This document shows positions 51,716 to 60,700 of a stretch of DNA of 64,000 bases, piece after piece. Numbering within the stretch: the first letter of the stretch is position 1; every line of letters starts with the position of its first letter. The DNA lies in assembly GCA_030407085.1 (NCBI GenBank), contig CM059586.1, positions 19,672,001 to 19,736,000 of the forward strand. Direction: 5' to 3'. The DNA comes from Trichopria drosophilae. Taxonomy: Eukaryota; Arthropoda; Insecta; Hymenoptera; Diapriidae. The notes beneath the pieces are model-generated. The model ran no database searches and was not told the DNA's origin. It saw only the letters and a program-made list of their open reading frames with translations. The translations under genes and the position numbers were made by a program.

Positions 51716-54700
51716 TTACGTCTTGAACCACGACGATACAGTGAACGCCGAGTAATAAACTTCTTCTCTCGTTTCATCGACTGCAATATCGAAAATAGTT
51801 TTACATTTAAAATAAAATATTTATGTATTAAACTCACTTTCTGCGTAATCCTCAAATATTTTTGGTGGGAAAATAGGATCTTCGCTATAATACCATGTTG
51901 TTGCGACTTCCGACAAGTTTACTTGAGTCGATGATAGTTCAAACCGTAACGTAGACGGACATCTAAAATATTTTAAAATTATTACATTTAATTGCGGAGT
52001 TTCTATATCAACATTTACCTCTCCGATATTTGTTTCACAATCGAATTATGCGCCGGAACTTTCAGATCGAAAATAGGATTTTCTCGCAATTTATCAAAAG
52101 ATTTGACAGATGGCGAATCGAAAGTTTTCAAAGCTGTAGCAAATAAAGTCCGTAAACTTTCCGACGGATAAATTAGTTGCGCATGAGCAAGAATCACAAA
52201 TTCCAAACAAATGTGTAAAAGAACTAAATTTTGTAACTTTTTTTTATATTCTAGCGGATCAAAGTTTTTTGAGGTTATATTTCCCAACATTTCTTCGAGT
52301 TTTTGTTGCTCCATCAAGTTTGCGCCTAGAATTATGTGAGCGTAATCTCTACTGAGTTTGGCGATGCCAATATCGATCAAAAGTTCCATCGACAAAGTTC
52401 CCGATGTCAAAGGTCGCGTTGACCTCTCCAATATTAAATCGTTAAGAATTTCAGCTAATTTAGTCGGATTCGAATCGTGAATTTCTGGTCTGCATTCGCA
52501 TTTCATTACTTCTTCAAAGATGTGATGCATGCACGATTCGATTATTTTGTAGTTTTTACATTCTGAAATAAAATGTTTAATTTATTGTCGTTAATTTCAG
52601 TAAATGAAACAAACCTGAAAGAAGTCGCCACAAGAGTTCCGTGAAGTCAAGGTTCGGCCTTTTGGCGAGTTCCTCAAAACAATATTGCGTCTTGAAACTA
52701 TTATCCAAATCATCTTTCAACCCGTACATGTCTTCGTTTACATAAAAACTTTTTCCAGCTTCGTCGTAGCCGGACAAAAGCAACTGGATGTCGTCGATGA
52801 TGTTTTCGTCTTGCTGGAATTAGAAACTTAAAGTACTGTTACTTTTCCACTGCGTTTTAGTCGTTACATTCCTTATAGAAAAGAACGATGAATAATTCTG
52901 AACACGTCTATTCTACAGTTTTCGACCCTGCACTTTTCGAATGCCATTTTTCGAGTAGCCATTTTTTAAATATGGCGACAAAAAGTATAAAAAATCGAGA
53001 AAATTTCCATTTTTCGATCAGTTTTTCATATTACAGTAGAACCTCCGTTATCGAATACGGTCGGGACAACGCGGGGCATTTAAATTTCCGTTAACGAATA
53101 TTTGAGGAGAAAAAATCGACCCCCACCTATACCTATATCTTTAGGAGTTACAGTGGATCTCCCCTTATTTTAACTTTTCGAGTCAAGGATAATAATAATA
53201 ATAATAATAAACGTCTTTATTGGTCACGTAAAGAGAGTACATTATTCCTTTACAATGCCAAGGGGCGAGTCACAGCTTTTACGAAGCTGCTTTGCAGACT
53301 GACAATGGCGGCTTCTTCCCTTATTTTACCACTTCCCCTTATCCCCACCACCGGCAGTATGAGAGAATAAAAACAGAGAGAGGAGAAATAGCGATGACCT
53401 TCTTCACCTGTATGTGCAAGCGCAATCGTCAGTCCGCACTCTTTAAAACACTTTCAAATGGTAAATGGCGGGGGAACTCATGAGGGGAAGAAGTTAACAT
53501 AAAGGACGAAAAAAAGTTAAAATAAGGGGAGGGCCACTGTACAGGGCATTATACATACATAGGCGATATTGTATCGATATGTGAATCGAATCAACGCGAC
53601 GTATCGTTACTCCACGTAGGCCATCTACAACGTGGTGTCTAGAGTGGGGAGACTAACTGAGGGGAAATTATTCGTTAACGGAGGCGTATGAATATTCGAT
53701 AACGGAGGTTCTACTGTATTGACTAGGTTCGCGTTGACTGATCGCTCCGATGACCTGGATCTGGTGGCATAATGAGTTGGACTAAAAGTCTACGTGATTA
53801 GTTATGAAAAATATAAGATGTCGGATCCAAGATGGCCGATTTTTCGACAAATTTTTCGTCTTCCTAACATTTTCGAGATTATTAGTTGTTTATAGCTGTC
53901 GTTATGGACGCAATATTGTTTTTTGCAATTATTTACACTAGTAGCTTATATCCACTACTCGAAATTCAAAATGGCGAATCCAAGATGGCGGAACAAAATG
54001 TCAAAAGTTGCTTGATCGATCTGAAACTGGGTACTTGGGGGGTTTCTGGTTCGCTGATTACGAATATAACCTCCAATTTCCAAAATTCAAAATGGCGGAC
54101 CGAAATATCAAAAATTTTTTATTTATTGATAAAAAAAATATTTTGCAATAAAATATACATAATATAATAATTTATGGCAGAATAAGAAGCACATACAAAC
54201 AGTGTAAAAATTAAAAAATAGAAAACACGCTAAATAAAATATATAACTAATACAACAAAACAAAAATGAAAAATAAAAAAATAACTCTAATATCGTTGAC
54301 CTCCACGTGGTGAGAGTTGGAAACATGGAATGCTATGGCTAACAAACGATAAAAACGCAGAATTCATGAATTATGTATGGTCATCAATACAAAAATTTAA
54401 TGAATTTTTTAATCGAAGGTAATGCGTTCTGACGATAATTCATGACAGATAGCCGCCATCATGGATCCGCCATTTTGAATTTTGGAAACCGGAGGTCATA
54501 TTCGTCATCAGCGACCCAGAAAACCTCCGAGTACCCAGTGTCAGATTGATCAAGCAACTTTTGACATTTCGGTCCGCCATCTTGGATTCGCCATTTTGAA
54601 TTTCGAGTAGTGGATATAAGCTACTAGTGTAAATAATTGCAAAAAACAATATTGCGTCCATAACGACAACTATAAACAACTAATGATCTCGAAAATGTTA

Positions 54701-57700
54701 GGAAGACGAAAAATTTGTGGAAAAATCCGCCATCTTATATTTTTCATAACTAACCACGTAGACTTTTAGTCAAACTCATTATGCCACCAGAGCCAGGTCA
54801 TCGGAGCGATCAGTCAACGCGAACCTAGTCAATAATATGAAAAACTGATCGAAAAATGGAAATTTTCTCCATTTTTTATACTTTTTGTCGCCATATTTAA
54901 AAAATGGCTACTCGTAGCTAAAAACCGACTTCGGATCCCAACGGGCACGAAGAAGCCAAATGTTTCTAAAACGTTTTTAGAATGTTCCAGAAACGTTCCT
55001 AAAACGTTATATGTCTGCAACATGGATGAAACGTTTATAAAACGTTCCGTAAAAGTTGGAGACATATAACGTTTTAGGAACGTTTCTGGAACATTCTAAA
55101 AACGTTTTAGAAACATTTGGGTTCTTCGTGCCCGTTGAAATTCGAAAAGAGCAGGGTCGAAAACTGTAGAATAGACGTGTTCAGAATTATTCATCGTTCT
55201 TTTCTATAAGGAATGTGCCGACTAAAACGCAGTGGAATTTACGGCATTTCAGGGGGTTAAATTAACTTACAAACCTCTATGGTAGACGTAAACGGCAGGG
55301 TGAAGCGTTGGCTGCGACGAACATTTTTATCTTTCGACATGAAAGTTTCCAATGTTTTTAAATATTCGTCCAAGAGTAATAAGTTTTGCCAGGAATTTTC
55401 CAGTAAACTTCCGGTCCGACCAATGGCTACTTCGATATACTAAAATATTTTTAATTGTACAATAAAAATGTAAGAAACTTTGTGTAACTTACCAAATTAC
55501 TTGTCGAAGCACCCAGAGGAGGATAAAACGATAAAGATTTCCATTCTGTTTCCAGTCTTAAATTTCCCTCGTAAGATTTTGTATTTTGATTTATTTTTCG
55601 GCGTTCTGTTCCAAAGAGATCGTACGTACAACGAGTCATGATTCGAATCTACAATTATTATCGTTAGAATTATCTTATTTTTAATTTTTAAGTAAAATCA
55701 TGAAAATTAATTTCTTCGACCGTTCATAGTTTAATAATTGAACCCCTGGCGATCGAGATACGCGCGAAACGCCGGAGAATTTGTTGGCCCCTCTTCTCGT
55801 AATTTTTTGACTTTCGAATTTAAAAGTTTTCATTAGATATCTTAATAGGAAAATTAATTACGCGAATTTTTTGTTAAAATCAAAAATTTCTATCCCTCTA
55901 CGTTTTTAATATATGTAATCGCAAAAAACGAAATTATTTGCAATATAAAATAACTTAATTATTTGGTCTTTAACTCGTCATATCTTTTACAATAATTGGA
56001 ATTTTTTAGGGAAAATGCACTATTCTATCTACAAACTAACGTATTTTTCCAAATTATGGTTAGTTATTACGGAAACTTTTAAAAAATTGGTTTTTGTTTT
56101 ACTGCACAAAATTGACATTGAAAGCTTCAAACACTTCGGGAGTCGAGGGAATTTCAATAAATCGAAATTTCCTTCGCACCGAAAATTCGAGGAAGGTTCA
56201 AAGAAGTTTTTTGTAAAGTTATAGACTAATCTGACTTGTAGTTTTCAAGTAACAATTGAAATCTCGAATATTCGTGAAAGAGACGACACGACGCGACAGC
56301 ATTACAATTTTCAATTGTTACTTGAAAACTACAAGTCAGATTGGTCTATAACTTTACAAAAAAATTCTTTGAACCTTCCTCGAATTTTTGGTGGGAAGGA
56401 AATTTCGATTTATTGAAATTCCCTGGACTCCCGAAGTGTTTGAAGCTTTCAATATCAATTTTGTGCAGTAAAACAAAAACCAATTTTAAAAAAATTTCCG
56501 TAATAACTAACCATTATTTGGAAAAATACGTTAGTTTGTAGATAGAATAGTGCATATTCCCTAAAAACTTCATTAAAAAATTCCTATTATTGTAAAAGAT
56601 ATGACGAGTTAAAGACAAAATAATTAAGTTATTTTATATTTCAAATAATTTCGTTTTTTGCGATTATATTAAAAACGAAGAGGGACAGAAATTTATATAC
56701 AGGGTGATCGGCCAACCATTACCCAGCGGCTAACTGTAGATTGTACAGATAATTCTGAGCAACTTTTTCCTCTGAAAAGATTTCCGGGAAGGTAGAGTTT
56801 TTAAGTTATTCAACACTAAAATTTAGGGGGAAAAATCACTTTTTTTGAAATATCTCGGCTCTGTATGAAGGTATCTTAACGAACCGAAGCTCATTTTAAA
56901 GATATTTTCAAGCTATATAAGTTGTATCTGTTGATTTTTGACCTGCAATGAATATTTCTCTTGTTATAGCCATAAAAACGGGGGTAAATACCGATTTTTC
57001 AGGTTTTTCGCGTCTAACTCGTTTGGACACATAGCTATCGAAATATCACACTGGAAAAAGTTGTAGGCCTTGAAAACACAAACATTTTTTGTCCTCTAAT
57101 ACGATGCGATTAAATTAAAACTGAACCCTATTTGCACTCGTTTTCATAACATTTTGTTATTAATATCGATTTATTTGTCGTACTGTATTTTGTCGACTTT
57201 ACGAGGCTCTTGTAGGGTTCAGTTTTAATTTAATCGCATCGTATTAGACGACAAAAAATGTTTGTTTTTTCAAGGCCTACAACTTTTTTCTGTGTGATAT
57301 TTCGGTAACTATGTGTCGAAACGAGTTAAACGCGAAAACCCTGAAAAATCGGCATTTACCCCGTTTTTATGGCTATAACAAGAGAAATATTCATTGCAGG
57401 TCAAAAACCAATAGAGACAATTTATAGAGATTTAAAATATCTTTAAAATGAGCTCCGGATCGTTAAGATACCTTCAAACAGAGTCGAGATATTTCAAAAA
57501 ATGTGATTTTTTCACCTAAAGTTTAGTGTCGAATAACTTAAAAACTCTACCTTCCCGGAAATTTTTTCAGAGGAAAAAGTTGTTCAGAATTATCTGTAGA
57601 ATCTAGAGTTGGCCGCTGGGTAATGGTTGGCCGATCACCCTGTATATATAAAATAATGCAATTCTCTAGTTGAGAGAAAGCACTAAAATTGTATTTCTTC

Positions 57701-60700
57701 TTTGCCGCTTATTTAAAACAATTAATAATCAAAATGATTTCTCGGGAAGACGGCATACATACTGAATGTAAACAAACGAAAAATAAACAATGCGTCGTTC
57801 CAATGTGAACAACCGCAAAAGATTTCACTTAAACGGAGATATTTAAGGCCAGAAAAATTAATTTTACTATTGGTTTTATATGGAAAACAGGGATAGAAAT
57901 TTTTTATTTTAACAAAAAATTCGCGTAATTAATTTTCCTATTAAGATATCTAATGAAAACTTTAAAATTCGAAAGTCAAAAAATTACCAGCCGAGGGGCC
58001 AACAAATTCTCCGGCGTTTCGCGCGTATCTCCTTTTGATCGCCAGTGCCCGTATTCTGTAAGTCGGTATTACGAATAACGTCGACGTTATGACAATTCCA
58101 ACCAACCACGGTCCAGGATATTGTCGTTATCGACAGTAAACGTCGACGTTATTCGTAATAACGACTTACGGAATACGGGCACAGGGGTTCAATTACATAA
58201 ATTCAAAATTAATATTTGGTAATCCGGTCTATTAGAAGTAAATAAAATAAAATGTAAATATAAACAATGGGTTGTGGATGTACAACCACGTAATATGTGA
58301 AAAATAACAATGCATGGAAATAATCAAAATGAAATATTATTGCCACTGAATTATGACGTCTGTATATTACCGATATCTAATGCTACTTAATTAATAGATT
58401 CAGTTTCCCTCTGGAGATAATATATGAACATAATGCCTATTGTAAAAATACACGTTTCGTCCCAAGTATACCGGGTGGACTCGTCACCAGTAAGGCGATC
58501 CCAGTATGTATACAGTAGTCCTCCCCTTAACCCTCTAGGTACTGGTGGGACGTGGGAGTCCCATAGATTTAAAAATACTTTTTTGCTTTTTTAATGGCAA
58601 ATCCGGTATGTAATATCGACGGTAGGTTTCCGGCGGTCATGCATAATGCGTTCCTACCAGCAGCAACAGTTATTCAATTGGTTAAATATTAGAAAAGCTG
58701 TGAATTGTGCCTTGCATTGCAGGTTAACTGTCGTATTCGTATGTCACTCGATAATTTTTCAAAATAAAGTATGTACTAATGATTTTATGGTAAAATCCGT
58801 GTATACATTTTAAAAGCGGGATATACATATGCAAATTAGCGTATTTTAACCACTATTTGGTTTTGATTTATATAGGGGCTTCTGATTTTAAAGTATGGGA
58901 CGTGTACGTCCCACCAGGGCTCAACGGTCTACTAATGCAAACGTTGAAAGATAAATAGGCGTTTTCTACTTTATTACACGTCACGATGTTAAATAATTTG
59001 TGAGTTATACATAAATATGTAATTGTTTTAATTTTTGTTATTTCACAAATTTAACACAAAAATTTGACGCCTTAGATCACTTCCCAGAGTTTAGCGAAGT
59101 CAGACAAAGATGCACCTTATGCATTAAAAATAAACCTACGTCTTTTTGCTGCAAATGCAACGTATACCTTTGTTGCAATAAAAGCAATAATTGTTTTTAT
59201 ACATACCATTTAAAAAAGGAATAGTTCTCAAAGATATACAAAATCGTGTTATATTGAGCGTTATATTACTTATATAGAGTGTTAGATTTAGCCTAAAATA
59301 ACATTAAACCAATAAAACGTGAAATATATATATATTACTGTTGATTTTCTTATTTTTATCAAAAACTGAAAATCTTACCCTCAAGTCCTGGTGGGACTTC
59401 CAAGTCCCATAACAGAAAACTGTGATTTTAGCGTTTTTATTTAATTGTAACGATTGTTCGTCAAATCAGAAGTATAAAATAGACAAATTAAAGCCTTGAA
59501 AAAATTATATTCCAACATCAATATACCCTCGGACCTAGAGGGTTAACTTTACTTCCCTTAAGTTTTATACTTCTCGTAAGTTTTAAGACTTTCTTCCCAT
59601 ATGTTTTATTTTACCCCTCACGGCCTCTCCCACCATCTGACGTTTTAATGCCGCCTGAAAACATGCGCATGCGCGTGACGGGAAGAGGAGCACAACAAAC
59701 TGGTAGTGGGGGTTAGGGGAAAGTTAAACTTAAGGGAAGAAGCCGCCATCTTAACCCTTTTCCTCCCAAAAGTCCGGAATTTGGACATAACTTTCAACAA
59801 TGTAACTTTTGTTCCAAACAGCGTTAAAAAAAATTGAAATAAGTAAAAATCGATAGATTTGGACCTCCTCTTTCAAATGCCGTGATTAGAATCAGCCGGA
59901 AATTTCAGAGAAAAAAGTTATGATCATTTTTTCGAAAAAAATACCGATTTTTTCGATGTTTTTTCCCATTAATTGTGTTTTAGACATTAAAAAGGGCAGT
60001 GCTGATCATTGCAAAACGTACTAATCGCGTCTTTTTGCTCAGACTATTCTTCTCCCGTCTGATTTTTTTCAAAAAACAAAATGGCGACTTAAAGATGGCG
60101 TCTCCAAGTTGTAATTTTATATTTTCTCCCACAAATATTGATTATTTAACCGCGTAATGGTTCAAATCACGGAGAACTGCGATGAAAAAGTAATTATTAT
60201 CATTTGTGAATACTTACTCCTATCATGATTCATTCATAACCTCAAATTAGTCGTGTACAATGGGTTATTACCGATATTTTGTCTAATTTTCACTCAATTT
60301 GCAGGTCGCAGGTCAATCCACATCTTATAGTGCAACATAACTTTCAATATCTGCAATATTGATTTACAAAATACAAAACAAAACACAAAAATAAAAAACA
60401 AATATTTCCTCATTGCCTCCACGTGTTTTGAATACAAGAAAATGAAAGTAATAAAATTAAAATAAAAAAAATGAGGAAAAGTAATTTAAAAATAAAAAAA
60501 GTCGAACTGTACTAAATTTTTAGGTTATAAACCGATAATTAATAGGTCCTAAGGGTATATGGTCATTTTTTATTTCACACATAAGTAATGTTACGGAAAC
60601 GTCGAAAATTATGTGAAAATTAGACAAATAATCGGTATAAATCCATTGTTTCTAACTAATTTGAGGTTATGAATAAATCATGATGAGACTAGGTATTCAC

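Larger units (their letters stand above)
53034..53716. mobile_element. Pogo-like element CAGTAGAACCTCCGTTATCG, interrupted
   Basis: CAGTAGAACCTCCGTTATCG (53034) and CGATAACGGAGGTTCTACTG (to 53716) are exact inverted repeats flanked by TA. 'ttccgttaacgaatat' / 'attcgttaacgga' extend them. It sits in the left arm of the foldback element and is absent from the right arm. It is itself interrupted at 53151. Confidence 0.85.
52847..55235. mobile_element. Large foldback element in Zwilch intron 6
   Basis: CCACTGCGTTTTAGTCG at 52847 is mirrored by CGACTAAAACGCAGTGG ending at 55235. The mirror continues through 'aaaagaacgatgaataattc', 'tcgaccctgc', 'atggcgacaaaaagtataaa' and 'tgactgatcgctccgatgac'. 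The centre is near 54270. Other elements later landed in each arm: 53034-53716 in the left, 54939-55137 in the right. The inner arms carry the ATGGCGGATCC module. Confidence 0.82.
55736..58194. mobile_element. Palindromic element AATTGAACCCCTGGCGATC, interrupted twice
   Basis: AATTGAACCCCTGGCGATC (55736) matches GATCGCCAG + GGGGTTCAATT at 58037-58194, split by a 136-bp MITE. 'acgcgcgaaacgccggagaa' and its complement (57998 on) confirm the ends. The middle holds another mirror (about 55885-56270 against 56300-56695, centre near 56285), followed by the 56699-57650 foldback. It lies in Zwilch intron 4. Confidence 0.75.

Noticed and set aside
53189..53211. Microsatellite considered as an independent feature
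   Set aside because: It is better explained as the simple-repeat tail of the adjacent retroposon 3' end.
56015..56541. Two similar frames starting MHYSIYKLTYF and containing SSNFWWEGNF
   Set aside because: They are the two arms of a palindrome read on one strand each, not genes.
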